From Leptospira sp. WS60.C2 (GTDB lineage: Bacteria; Spirochaetota; Leptospiria; Leptospirales; Leptospiraceae), in assembly GCF_040833955.1 (NCBI RefSeq), contig NZ_CP162133.1:930001-994000 (forward strand): DNA of 64,000 bases, given 5' to 3'. Shown piece after piece: positions 18,061 through 27,029 of the stretch (within the stretch, counting starts at the first letter, position 1; every line of letters starts with the position of its first letter). The translations under genes were made by a program, and so were the position numbers. The notes under the pieces were generated by a model. It was not told where the DNA came from, ran no database searches, and saw nothing but the letters and a program-made list of their open reading frames with translations.

Positions 18061-18836
18061 TTTGAATCTGTGGCTTCCAATAATCTCATTAAAATGGCTG
18101 ATAAGAAGAATAAAAAGCTGAGGGGCAATAATAACATGAGCATGGAAAATACATCGGGACCTGGGGACAACACGGCAGACACAACTGCGATGATGAGAAC
18201 TGCTTCCCTCCATCTAGAAATCAGAAACCTGGAAGATAGAATGCCAATGCGACCGAGTAAAATAAGAACGATTGGTAATTGAAATGAGGCTCCAAAGACT
18301 AAGTGCAAATTAAAAAACAAATCATAATATTCATCGATGGGTAAATATGGATCTACACCATCTGGTCTTAAAACTACTAGAAAGACCCTCAGGAAATTTT
18401 CAAAGACCGTAAACCAACACAGAGCAAGGCCCGACCAAAAGAGTAGGGTAGAAAATAAGATAATGAATTTTCCCCATTTTTCGGTCCGTGGATCTACAGC
18501 AGGTGCAATGAAACCCCAAAGGATGTAGAGTAAAAAGGGAAGAGATACGAGAACCGAAAGGATAAAGGACGTTTTCAAATAGATGAGAAACGGAGCCATG
18601 AGTTGGATTTGAAAAAAATGAGCATCCGGTCCTAGAACCGACTTGTAGGGTTGGATGAGAAAACTGTGGATCTCACTGCCAAAATACAAGGTCCCAACCA
18701 TAAAGACAGAAACAACTAGGATCGAATAGATCAGTCTTTGCCGGAGTTCTTCTAAATGGTCCCCCAGGGACATATATTTTTCCCTGGTTTCGGAATCTTC
18801 CGGCAGTGGCAATGCGGTTCTTTTTTTTTCAGCCAA
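18057..18836 (-). CDS. tatC: Sec-independent protein translocase TatC
   Basis: 259 residues, six predicted membrane segments. The family signature MSLGDHLEELRQRLIYSI is near the N-terminus, followed by PFLIYLKTSFILSVLVSLP and FGASFQLPIVLILLGRIG. TatC recognises twin-arginine signals on folded proteins and forms the core of the translocon with TatA. tatA lies 9 bases upstream on the same strand, and the SpoIIE-like gene overlaps the stop by 4 bases, so the three are one operon. No separate tatB is seen, consistent with a minimal TatA-TatC system. Confidence 0.95.
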   Translation of the reverse strand: MAEKKRTALPLPEDSETREKYMSLGDHLEELRQRLIYSILVVSVFMVGTLYFGSEIHSFLIQPYKSVLGPDAHFFQIQLMAPFLIYLKTSFILSVLVSLPFLLYILWGFIAPAVDPRTEKWGKFIILFSTLLFWSGLALCWFTVFENFLRVFLVVLRPDGVDPYLPIDEYYDLFFNLHLVFGASFQLPIVLILLGRIGILSSRFLISRWREAVLIIAVVSAVLSPGPDVFSMLMLLLPLSFLFFLSAILMRLLEATDSK

Positions 18837-18845
18837 TGGGATGGA

Positions 18846-19115
18846 TTAAGCTTTTTTCTTTTTTGTGGATTTGGAATTGGACGGAGATGCCTGTTTTGGT
18901 TCTTCCACAGGAAAGCTAGTTTGGGTTGGTTCTTCCTCTTGTCCAGTAAGGGACTTTCTAAATTCTTTGATTCCGGAACCTAAGTCTTTCGCAAGGCTTG
19001 GCAATCGTTTTCCACCAAAAAAAAGTAAGGCTAAAAAAACGATGAGTGCAATCTCCCATGGTCCTAAATTAAAAAAAGCAATAGGTGCTTGAAAAGAAAA
19101 CGGATTGGATGGCAT
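18846..19115 (-). CDS. tatA: Twin-arginine translocase subunit TatA/TatE family
   Basis: 89 residues. One N-terminal membrane helix (LGPWEIALIVFLALLFFG) is followed by the amphipathic helix GKRLPSLAKDLGSGIKEFRK, then a polar, Lys-rich tail. This is the TatA layout; the FGGKRLP hinge is diagnostic. It multimerises to form the Tat pore. It is first gene of tatA-tatC-SpoIIE-like. Its start is only about 23 bases from the chosen start of the divergent sensor kinase gene, so its promoter must lie inside that gene's coding region or vice versa. Confidence 0.92.
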   Translation of the reverse strand: MPSNPFSFQAPIAFFNLGPWEIALIVFLALLFFGGKRLPSLAKDLGSGIKEFRKSLTGQEEEPTQTSFPVEEPKQASPSNSKSTKKKKA

Positions 19116-19138
19116 ATTTCCCTCTTAAGGCAAGAGTT

Positions 19139-21040
19139 ATGCAAACGAATCTGGAAGCAAGCGGAATGATAGAATTCTTTAAGGTCTTGCCAAACCTATT
19201 TTCCGGGGGAGTGTATCTCTCCGATCCCAAATCCGGCCAAATTTTATTTTCGAATGAGTTTTTTAAGGACAACCTGGGGTGTAAAAAACCAGGGAAAGAA
19301 TGTTTGGAATCCGATTTACTCGCATGGGTTTCCAAAGAAGATAAAGAGGCATTTCAAGAACAAATTTTATCTCCGAACAAACGAGGTGAACGGGAAACAA
19401 TCGTTGGTGATTTTCGTTTTCAAATGCCAAATGAAACACTTGTTCGGTGGTTTCAGTTTGAAAAGAGAAAAGTGAACATTCCTGGAATGGATTCAGTTCT
19501 GGATCTTGTTTTTGTGAGAGATGTCACAAATGAAAAAACAAACGAAATCAATATTGTAGAACAAATTCAATTTTTCCTAGGGCTTTTTGAAAATGCATCC
19601 GTTGGAATGGCCTTACAAGACTGGGAAGGAGGATATTTTCGAATCAATCCTAGGTTTACGGAAATCACTGGGTATAGTTTTCAAAACCTAACAGATCTTA
19701 ATATCAAAAGGATCAAAGGGGAGCCCATTTCAGAAGCAGAGATGGAATACTTTAGTTTTTTCAAAGAAGGAGCTGAGGAATCGAGGCTCACTCGTAAAGA
19801 TGGCCGACGAATCAATGTATATCGAAGAATTAGTGCATTTCGTAACTCGCAAGGGAAACCAGATTTTTATTATGTATTCTTAGATGATGTAACCGAAAAA
19901 AAACAACTCGAATCGTATCAGTTACACTCTCAGAAAATGGAAACCATTGGAAGCCTTGCGACAAATATTGCTCATGACTTGAATAATTACCTGCAACCAA
20001 TCCATGTGTTTTCACAACTTGGAAAAGAACAGATTTCGACAGGGAATTTTAATCAAAATCAGATTTTAGATTATTTAGAGAAAATTCGTTTGGGTGCAGA
20101 TAATGCACGTTCGATGATTCATCGAATTATCAACTATTCCAAAACAAAGAACGAACACTCTGTGAGTAAAATTGATATTTCTTCCGTAGTAGAATCTACA
20201 ATCCCACTCCTCGTTGCAGGGCTTCCGAAGAATGTTGAGGCACAATTTGATTTTTATAAATCACCACTCATCACTAAAGTAGATGCAGTTCAATTTTCAA
20301 AAATTTTATGTGAGCTCACATCAGGTGGAATTTTAGTTTGGGATGATCGCAAACGTGGCCTTGTACAAATCCAAACCAAACCTTCCGATGAAGTGAGACT
20401 TCTTGTTTCCTTAGAATTCACTGGTTTGTCCTTACCGAGTTTGTCAGAGCTCACTACCTTGGATCTGGTGAATTTTCGAGATGAAGACTTTCAATGGACA
20501 GGAATTCATTTGATCAACCGCTATGTGAAAAACTGGGCAGGTGAGTTTTATTTAGACAAACCTGACCCGATGACTCTTAAAATTTATCTGTATCTTCCCC
20601 TTGAAGAACCAACTCCCATTGAAAATGTGTATCGCATCCCAGAACCACAGAAACCAAAAGATATATGGTCGGAAATATCCAAAAAGAAGATTTGGATTGT
20701 GGAGGATGATGAAGCTGCAAGAGAAGCCATCTCTTTTGTATTATCTCAAAAACAAATCAAACCCAAACTATTTGATACTTCGTTATCTGCGATTCAGATG
20801 TTGTCAGAAGAAACTCCTGATTTTGTTTTATCAGACTATCGTTTGAAAGAAATGAGTGGCCTTGTACTCATTCGAAAGATTAAACAAATGAAACCGAATA
20901 TGCCTGCCGTTTTGTATACAGGGAATATGGATGGACTTGATGCTGACGATCTTTCAAAAGAAGGGATATTAGTTCGTTCAAAACCAATATCCGTTGATGA
21001 ATTGTATGAATCGATTTTGTTATCGTTTGGATTTCTTTGA
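19139..21040 (+). CDS. Hybrid sensor kinase: PAS-PAS-HisKA-degenerate HATPase-receiver
   Basis: 633 residues from ATG 19139; the frame is open back to GTG 19085, which would overlap tatA, and ATG 19166 has the better SD (GGAAG). Two PAS-like domains come first (one ending in VRDVTNEKTNE, one in VFLDDVTEKKQLE). The HisKA helix contains the phospho-acceptor His in SLATNIAHDLNNYLQP. The following ATPase region lacks the N-box Asn (KILCELTSGGILV) and both Gly boxes. A receiver domain closes the protein (IWIVEDDEAAR, DFVLSDYRLKEMSG with the acceptor Asp, and VRSKPIS). No signal or membrane segment is seen. Phosphate may come from another kinase. Its 3' end overlaps the convergent hydrolase gene by 21 bases. 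Confidence 0.8.
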   Translation: MQTNLEASGMIEFFKVLPNLFSGGVYLSDPKSGQILFSNEFFKDNLGCKKPGKECLESDLLAWVSKEDKEAFQEQILSPNKRGERETIVGDFRFQMPNETLVRWFQFEKRKVNIPGMDSVLDLVFVRDVTNEKTNEINIVEQIQFFLGLFENASVGMALQDWEGGYFRINPRFTEITGYSFQNLTDLNIKRIKGEPISEAEMEYFSFFKEGAEESRLTRKDGRRINVYRRISAFRNSQGKPDFYYVFLDDVTEKKQLESYQLHSQKMETIGSLATNIAHDLNNYLQPIHVFSQLGKEQISTGNFNQNQILDYLEKIRLGADNARSMIHRIINYSKTKNEHSVSKIDISSVVESTIPLLVAGLPKNVEAQFDFYKSPLITKVDAVQFSKILCELTSGGILVWDDRKRGLVQIQTKPSDEVRLLVSLEFTGLSLPSLSELTTLDLVNFRDEDFQWTGIHLINRYVKNWAGEFYLDKPDPMTLKIYLYLPLEEPTPIENVYRIPEPQKPKDIWSEISKKKIWIVEDDEAAREAISFVLSQKQIKPKLFDTSLSAIQMLSEETPDFVLSDYRLKEMSGLVLIRKIKQMKPNMPAVLYTGNMDGLDADDLSKEGILVRSKPISVDELYESILLSFGFL

Positions 21041-22039
21041 TTTACGAGCTTCTTCAGCACCTGTTGTGTCCTTAATGAATTGGATCATTTCTTTTTCGAT
21101 CAAAGGTTTATCTGTCTTTACATATTTGGAGAGAAGAACATGAGCACCATCCTCAACTTTTAACAAACGATTTTTTGGATTAGCGTTTGGTCCGTTTTGG
21201 ATTTTGTCATAAACATCTAACATTGCTTTGACGGAAGCGACAAAGTCATGTTCACGTTCCGATTTGTAATAATACATGAGAAGAGTGGGAGCACTTACCT
21301 TAGGATATGGATTTTCTTTATCCATAAAACGTTTGAGGTCTAGAATGTTTTGGATCGCTCCATAATATTGGTCTAGATACCAATACTTTGCTGACTCATC
21401 TTTGGGATCTGTTTTAGAAGTTCTAATTTCCCCTTTGATGGCATCGATAAATGATTTTCCCCAATAAAAACGAAAGATATGAGCTGTTGGATCATCAAAA
21501 TCATAAAAGGGTGAAGCAAGGATTAAACTATCAACTAATTCAGGGTGTTTTGCTGCAAGATAGGTTGCAATGTTGCCACCCATACTTGTCCCAATCACAA
21601 CTGTTTTTTGGCCTAGTTCTTTTGCGTAAATAAGACTGTCTTCTGCATCTTGTAAATACTTTTGAAATGGAGTGTTTAGATGATCTTCGATATTAGTTCC
21701 ATGACCTGGAAGGCGAACATAGTAAGTGTTGGCACCAAAGTATTCGCTTAGTTTGTTTGTGACTTCTTCCCCTTCACCACGGCTGGCACCAAAACCATGT
21801 AAGTATAAAATGGCAATGGGAGTTGGTTCCTCAGAGACACGAACCAAAAGTTCTTCATTATTAGGTTTGGTATTTTCCTTTTTGCTGATCTCTAATTCGT
21901 TTTGGTAGAAGGTTTCGAAATTTTCGAATTTATGAGTGGAATCATAATTGTATTCACCAGTGGACCAGTTGTAAGTGGATAGGAGAAAGGAAGATAGAAT
22001 GAGAGTGATTGCGGTCACCCATTTGATTATTAATCTCAT
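21020..22039 (-). CDS. Alpha/beta hydrolase, exported or membrane-anchored (lipase/esterase-like)
   Basis: 339 residues. An N-terminal hydrophobic helix (about 5-23) acts as signal or anchor. Alpha/beta-hydrolase motifs are ILYLHGFGASRGEGEE (oxyanion region), VRLPGHGTN, the nucleophile elbow VIGTSMGGNIAT (Ser), APTLLMYYYKSEREHD and the terminal His in VEDGAHVLL. The substrate is unknown; monoacylglycerol lipase- or carboxylesterase-like enzymes share this layout. The C-terminus is very basic (ARKSKKSKR). Its start is 10 bases from the divergent PCuAC gene start and its end overlaps the sensor kinase gene. Confidence 0.8.
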   Translation of the reverse strand: MRLIIKWVTAITLILSSFLLSTYNWSTGEYNYDSTHKFENFETFYQNELEISKKENTKPNNEELLVRVSEEPTPIAILYLHGFGASRGEGEEVTNKLSEYFGANTYYVRLPGHGTNIEDHLNTPFQKYLQDAEDSLIYAKELGQKTVVIGTSMGGNIATYLAAKHPELVDSLILASPFYDFDDPTAHIFRFYWGKSFIDAIKGEIRTSKTDPKDESAKYWYLDQYYGAIQNILDLKRFMDKENPYPKVSAPTLLMYYYKSEREHDFVASVKAMLDVYDKIQNGPNANPKNRLLKVEDGAHVLLSKYVKTDKPLIEKEMIQFIKDTTGAEEARKSKKSKR

Positions 22040-22049
22040 CGAGGTTCTC

Positions 22050-22484
22050 TTGTTACGAAAGGTAAATATAACAAATTCAGGAATTCTGTTTCTAATTCAA
22101 GTCAATTTGTTTGTTTTCTGTCACAAATCGAATGCAAACCACACTTTATGGACGATTCCTGTTCCAGATGTAGCTAAAACGACAGCAGTATATGGGGAGA
22201 TTCAAAATCCAGAAGATGCAGAGATTTCTATCCTTTCCATCATTAGTAACCAATACAAACGAGTAGAGTTTCATTCCATGACAACAGACAAAGAAGGAAT
22301 CATGCGGATGCGAAAACTGGAGTTTCCCATTCTCATGAAAGCCAAAGAAATCATTCATTTGGATCGAAATGGGATCCATCTTATGTTGTATGAAAAACAA
22401 ATGGGTGAGGAAAACTTATACTTGGAGATACAGTTTTCTAATGGGGTGACAAAAAAAATGTTGGTGGAGACAAAATCGTTATGA
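22050..22484 (+). CDS. PCuAC-family periplasmic copper chaperone
   Basis: 144 residues from TTG 22050, preceded by GAGG five bases upstream; the frame is open to 21975 but that part overlaps the divergent hydrolase start. A signal-like segment (ILFLIQVNLFVFCHKSNA) is followed by a cupredoxin-like domain with the Cu(I) motif of PCuAC proteins: His in VEFHSM, then MRMRKL about ten residues later, and HLDRNGIHLML. PCuAC hands copper to cytochrome oxidase, usually with Sco. The sco gene overlaps the end (ATGA), supporting that role. No oxidase genes lie in the window. Confidence 0.78.
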   Translation: MLRKVNITNSGILFLIQVNLFVFCHKSNANHTLWTIPVPDVAKTTAVYGEIQNPEDAEISILSIISNQYKRVEFHSMTTDKEGIMRMRKLEFPILMKAKEIIHLDRNGIHLMLYEKQMGEENLYLEIQFSNGVTKKMLVETKSL

Positions 22485-23062
22485 AAACGGAATCAAAAAT
22501 TTGGAAAGGAATCTTTGTTTTGTTTCTGGTGAGTTTATTTCATTGTGGCTCTGCCATTGAACTCACAGAACTACCGATAGGTGGAAATATCGAAGTAAGT
22601 GATAAAACAGGGAAGTTGGTAAATCTAAAATCATTCCCAGAGCCTGTTCTTCTTGTCTTTTTTGGTTACACCTATTGTCCTGATTTTTGTCCCAACACTC
22701 TTGCCAAAATTAAAGCAGCGACTGAAAATTTTAGTGAACAAGAAAGGCAAAATTTTAGAGTGATTTTTGTCTCCATTGATCCAGAAAGGGATTCCACAGA
22801 AACGGCAACCAAATACGTTCAATTTTATATACCGAATGCATCTGGTTATAGTTTTGATCCATCCACAACAAATCAAATCGTGAAACAATACGCAGCCTAT
22901 GTAGAAAAAACAAAGGATGGTTTATCCTTTGATCATTCTACCTATATATATGTATTAGATTCCCAAAGGAAGACTCGAAAACTCATCAAGTCAACCGATG
23001 GGAAAGAAGTGATTTTCAAAACGATTTTGGCGTTAAGCGGCAATTCCGTTCAATCGAAGTAA
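22481..23062 (+). CDS. SCO1/SenC family copper chaperone, lipoprotein
   Basis: 193 residues. The signal peptide ends in a lipobox, VSLFHCGS. A thioredoxin-like fold follows with the copper ligands Cys66 and Cys70 in YTYCPDFCPNT and the third ligand His in LSFDHSTYIYVLD; VIFVSIDPERDSTE is the usual SCO core strand. It assembles the CuA or CuB site of cytochrome c oxidase on the outer face of the membrane. It starts within the PCuAC stop (ATGA), so the two are translationally coupled. Its 3' end overlaps the convergent M3 peptidase gene by 30 bases. Confidence 0.92.
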   Translation: MKTESKIWKGIFVLFLVSLFHCGSAIELTELPIGGNIEVSDKTGKLVNLKSFPEPVLLVFFGYTYCPDFCPNTLAKIKAATENFSEQERQNFRVIFVSIDPERDSTETATKYVQFYIPNASGYSFDPSTTNQIVKQYAAYVEKTKDGLSFDHSTYIYVLDSQRKTRKLIKSTDGKEVIFKTILALSGNSVQSK

Positions 23063-24979
23063 TGCATCAATCTCTGGATCTTTCCCGTAAAACTCACGGA
23101 AGAGATTCATGGCATTCGATGAACCCCCTTTTTCTAAAACAGTTTTTCTAAAATGAGACGCGTGGTCTAAATCAAATACTCCTTTGTCTATGAAGGAGTA
23201 AAATGCATTTGCAGAGAGAAGTTCTGCCCATTTATAGGAATAATATCCTGCCGCATAACCACCTGCAAAAATGTGCGTGAAGGAATTTTGGAATTTGTTA
23301 TACGCAGGTGGAATAACAATCGCAATTTCCTTTCTCACTTGGTCTAAAATTTCCTGAACTCTTGTTTCTGTCGGCCTTTCTTTGTGGACCAACATATCAA
23401 ATTTAGCAAATTCTAATTGGCGAATGACTCCCATCGCAGACATAAAGTTTTTTGCTTTGACCATCGTATCAATGTACGAACTTGGAATTGGTTCTTTTGT
23501 TTGGTAATGTTTTGCAAAAAGTTCTAAAACCTTTGGTTCATACACAAAGTTTTCCAAAAATTGCGATGGAAACTCCACAGCATCCCACTCTACACCATTC
23601 ACACCACTCACAAACGGTTCTTTGACTTTGGAAAGTAAATGGTGGAGGGCATGGCCAAGTTCATGGAAGAGGGTGACTACATCGCTTGGGCGAAGGAGAC
23701 TTGGTTGTGTTTCAGTTGCTTTGGGGAAACTAGCGACGACAAAGGCAATCGGAAGAACTCGTTTCCCATTTTCATCTTCAAAATGGGGTTTCCAATTGTG
23801 CATCCAAGCACCGCCCTTCTTTTCACTCCGAACTTCTAAATCCAAATACAATCTGGATTGAGTTTCTCCTTCGACGAGGAGATCATAACAGAGGACAGAC
23901 GGTTCCCAAACTGGAGTATTCGCTTGTTTGAAGGTGACACCTAATAGTTTTTCCAAAAATTGAAACGTCCCTTTGATGACCGTTTCTTTTTCTAGGTAAG
24001 GTCTATAGATTTCTTCATCGTAGGAGAAAGAATCTTTTTTGAATTTTTCGGAGTAGTAAGTGAGATCCCAAGGTTCAAGGGAATCTCTTCCCAGTTTTTT
24101 GGCAAAGGATTTGATTTCAGAATATTCCTTTTCTGCGATTGGTTTTGCTTTGAGTGCGAGATGATCGAGAAATGAAATTACCTCTTCTGGAGTGTTTGCT
24201 ACTTTCGTTGCTAAACTCAAGTGTGCATAGGTCTCAAACCCTAATAATTTTGCTTCTTTGTCTCTAAGGTTTAAAATCTCTTCGATGAGCTTTCCATTTT
24301 CTGGTGCTCTTGTGCAGTAGGCATCATACAATTTTTTTCGAATCTCCCTGTTTTCACCATAGGTCATATAAGCAATGTAAGATGGGAAATGGAGAGTGAA
24401 TTTGTAAGTCCCGTCTGGTTGTTTGGCAGAATTTTTGTCGCTTTCCGGAATGCCTTTCACATCATCTTCATTTAAATGAAGAGCAAAGGCATTCGTTGCA
24501 TTTAAAACATTTTGTGAGAATTGGTTTGTCAGATCCGATAATTTGACACGAATGTTTTTTAGTTCTTCTTTTGTTGTTTTGTCGAGTCCGACACCAGACA
24601 ATCGGAAATCACGTATTTCATTCTCTAACACTTTTGTTTTTTCAGCGTTCAGTGTTGGTTCTGCTTTTTGGATTTTTAAAAGGGCAGAGAAGATTTCCTC
24701 GTTTTGGCCGAGATCTGTGTAATACTCGCTTAATTTGGGCAACAAACGACTGTATATGGTTTGGCTTTCTTCATTATTTTTGACTGAGTTTAAATGGGAA
24801 ACTTCTGTGACTAAATCGCCAAGTTCTGTTTGCACTCGTTGATAAGGTTTTAAAAAATTTTGATAGGAGATAGAATCGTTTTGTAGTAGGGCTTCGATGA
24901 ACCTTTTGTTGGACTCCATTTTGTTCAAAATGGTCTTTTCTTTTTCTAAAAGATTGTCTGAATGAAATTCGGGAAACAT
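23033..24979 (-). CDS. M3 family zinc oligopeptidase (PrlC/oligopeptidase A-like)
   Basis: 648 residues, typical for the family. The zinc motif is VVTLFHELGHALHHLLS (HExxH) with the downstream Glu ligand in GVEWDAVEFPSQFLENF. The C-terminal FAGGYAAGYYSYKWAELLSA is the conserved substrate-loop region of M3A peptidases. It probably degrades short peptides, including released signal peptides, in the cytoplasm; no signal sequence is present. ATG 24979 has AGAGGT upstream. It overlaps the sco gene at its 3' end on the opposite strand. Confidence 0.93.
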   Translation of the reverse strand: MFPEFHSDNLLEKEKTILNKMESNKRFIEALLQNDSISYQNFLKPYQRVQTELGDLVTEVSHLNSVKNNEESQTIYSRLLPKLSEYYTDLGQNEEIFSALLKIQKAEPTLNAEKTKVLENEIRDFRLSGVGLDKTTKEELKNIRVKLSDLTNQFSQNVLNATNAFALHLNEDDVKGIPESDKNSAKQPDGTYKFTLHFPSYIAYMTYGENREIRKKLYDAYCTRAPENGKLIEEILNLRDKEAKLLGFETYAHLSLATKVANTPEEVISFLDHLALKAKPIAEKEYSEIKSFAKKLGRDSLEPWDLTYYSEKFKKDSFSYDEEIYRPYLEKETVIKGTFQFLEKLLGVTFKQANTPVWEPSVLCYDLLVEGETQSRLYLDLEVRSEKKGGAWMHNWKPHFEDENGKRVLPIAFVVASFPKATETQPSLLRPSDVVTLFHELGHALHHLLSKVKEPFVSGVNGVEWDAVEFPSQFLENFVYEPKVLELFAKHYQTKEPIPSSYIDTMVKAKNFMSAMGVIRQLEFAKFDMLVHKERPTETRVQEILDQVRKEIAIVIPPAYNKFQNSFTHIFAGGYAAGYYSYKWAELLSANAFYSFIDKGVFDLDHASHFRKTVLEKGGSSNAMNLFREFYGKDPEIDALLRLNGIAA

Positions 24980-25046
24980 CTGTACCTCTTGTAAATTAGA
25001 CTCGATTTCGAATGCTTATAAGTCATTTTGGAGTTAAGGGGAAAGT

Positions 25047-25451
25047 ATGCCACTGGAAAAAAGGAAAATTGTTTTCTTCGATGGAGTGTGCCATCTCTGC
25101 ATGGGTTCTGTTCAATTTTTGCTCAAACAAAACAAGAAGGAGTCTCTTTTTTTCTCTGCCATCGGTTCGGAAACCTTCCAAACCAACCTACTAGCTCAAA
25201 AAAAACAAGGACTTCCTGACAGCATTGTCTACTGGAACGATGGGAACGTGTATGTAGAATCGGATGCCATACTTTCCATAGCCAAGGAATTGCGATTCCC
25301 TTGGAATTTGGCAGTGGTATTTTGGATTGTCCCAAGAGTGATTCGAAACTGGGTGTATCGATGGATTGCCAGGCACCGCTACGAGTGGTTTGGAAAAGCG
25401 GAAAGTTGTATGGTGCCATCCCCAGAAGTGAAACGTCGATTTTTAGACTAA
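25047..25451 (+). CDS. DCC-family thiol-disulfide oxidoreductase-like protein (DUF393)
   Basis: 134 residues. The N-terminal FFDGVCHLCMGSVQFLL carries the family's DxxCxxC motif and is followed by a thioredoxin-like core with FSAIGSET and DAILSIAKEL. The C-terminal part has a hydrophobic stretch (LAVVFWIVPRVIRNWVY). The family is named after the DxxCxxC motif and its reaction is not established. ATG 25047 has AGGGGAAAG upstream. Its TAA shares bases with the TAG of the convergent glycosyltransferase gene (overlap CTAA). Confidence 0.85.
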   Translation: MPLEKRKIVFFDGVCHLCMGSVQFLLKQNKKESLFFSAIGSETFQTNLLAQKKQGLPDSIVYWNDGNVYVESDAILSIAKELRFPWNLAVVFWIVPRVIRNWVYRWIARHRYEWFGKAESCMVPSPEVKRRFLD

Positions 25452-26932
25452 GGTTCTATTTTTATCAATCTAAGTTCCAAGGTTTTGGAGCGATCATAAA
25501 GATAAATCGATACGGGATCGGTGAGAGGTTTACCATTGACTCCCATGGCTTTTAACATAAGCCAGTCAGACTCACTGAGTAAAATGGTTCCCTTAGTTTC
25601 TCTGAAACTCTCGAAACTCACTTCTTGTATGGGGTGAGAGAGGTAAAAAGCAAAACTGGGAATGCCTAAACCGCCAAACGAATATAAGGTTTCTTTTGTT
25701 TCTAAGATTGTATTTATTTTTTTTGCTAAATTTTTTGTTTCCGTTCTCATCGCTGAAAACTTTGGTAATACAACCAATCCAATGACTACAAACATTAGAA
25801 TTGCAACGGTTAGATACAATCTGTACAAATAGATTTGATTGTGTTTTTTGGATAATTGTTCTGCGAGTAAAATGGAAAGAATGGGGTAAGCAGACAAAGG
25901 ATAGGAAGGAAGTTTACTTGATAAAAATTCATAAAAGATCCAAGAGAAAACAAGGCCAATCATCAAATAGGATCTCGGGGAAAGTGGTAACAAAATACCA
26001 TTTCGAAAGGATGAAAAAATAGAGGATTTGATTTCCTTGGCATTGAGGTGAGAGACAATTCGCCAAAATACTTCCTTTAAAAAGGAAAGATAAACACGTG
26101 TCCATGGAAACAATGTTATCACAAATAACAAAAGATAGGTGCCAGGAGGTCCTGATTGGCCAAAGACTGGATTTGTGGCCCTACGCAAAATGTACCAATC
26201 CACCATCCATCGTATCAGAACTCCATTGTCTCTTTGCCAAGACAAGTAGCCCCAAATCACAATGGGGGAAAGAGCCAGAGGCAAACCAAACCAAGGATGG
26301 AGTTTCCAAATTTTAGGTCGAATTTTTTGAAAGAAGAGTAAGAGAAAACATGTTCCTCCAAGGAAGATGAGAATCGGTGGGCCTTTAACAAGAACTCCCA
26401 AACTCACTGAAAACCAGAATAAGAGTGCATAGACGATTTTTTCAGTTCGTAAAAAATGATGGAGGGAAACAAACCCAATCATTCCAAAAAACACAAGAAG
26501 GGAATCTACCAAGGCAATTTTTCCATTTAACGGAAAGTATAGGGAAAAACTCAAGATGCTAAAAGCATATAAGGCTGTCCTAGTATTAAACATAGCGGAT
26601 GCTAGGTGGTAGGTCAATATCGTTGTTCCGAGAATGCAGAGGGCTGGAAAGAGCCGAAGCACAAATTCACTGATACCGAAGGTTTGGAAGAAGAAGGAAG
26701 TGATCCAAAAATGAAGGGGAGGTTTTTTATGGGGTGCGGAATAAGGAAATTCCATTTGTAAGAAGTCCCCTGATTCCGTCATGGTCCTTGCAAACCCAGC
26801 GTAGGCGGCTTCGTCTTGGTCAATCAGGGGAGAGGCATTCTCCCAAAAGACATAGAACACGAGAAGTGCGAGCAGGAGAAAAAAAGTACGTTTTGGAGTG
26901 AAAAATAGCACAATCCTAGAAGGAAAACCCAC
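25448..26932 (-). CDS. GT39/ArnT-like membrane glycosyltransferase
   Basis: 494 residues, about 10 membrane segments. The first periplasmic loop carries the GT-C catalytic Asp region SPLIDQDEAAYAGFARTM and HKKPPLHFWI, typical of the ArnT/PMT family that transfers sugars from undecaprenyl-phosphate donors to lipid A or proteins. Further family features are LVDSLLVFFG, LGVLVKGP and TLFPWTRVYL. The acceptor in this organism is unknown; lipid A modification or protein O-glycosylation are both possible. It stands alone on its strand between the DCC gene and the PHP gene. Confidence 0.85.
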   Translation of the reverse strand: MGFPSRIVLFFTPKRTFFLLLALLVFYVFWENASPLIDQDEAAYAGFARTMTESGDFLQMEFPYSAPHKKPPLHFWITSFFFQTFGISEFVLRLFPALCILGTTILTYHLASAMFNTRTALYAFSILSFSLYFPLNGKIALVDSLLVFFGMIGFVSLHHFLRTEKIVYALLFWFSVSLGVLVKGPPILIFLGGTCFLLLFFQKIRPKIWKLHPWFGLPLALSPIVIWGYLSWQRDNGVLIRWMVDWYILRRATNPVFGQSGPPGTYLLLFVITLFPWTRVYLSFLKEVFWRIVSHLNAKEIKSSIFSSFRNGILLPLSPRSYLMIGLVFSWIFYEFLSSKLPSYPLSAYPILSILLAEQLSKKHNQIYLYRLYLTVAILMFVVIGLVVLPKFSAMRTETKNLAKKINTILETKETLYSFGGLGIPSFAFYLSHPIQEVSFESFRETKGTILLSESDWLMLKAMGVNGKPLTDPVSIYLYDRSKTLELRLIKIEP

Positions 26933-27029
26933 GAAGGCTTGTCAAAGCCAAATTCTCTCTTGGGTCATTGTCTTCATTTTGTAACAAAACTGGAATCAAA
27001 ATGGAAAATAGGTTAGGTAAACTTTTCGT

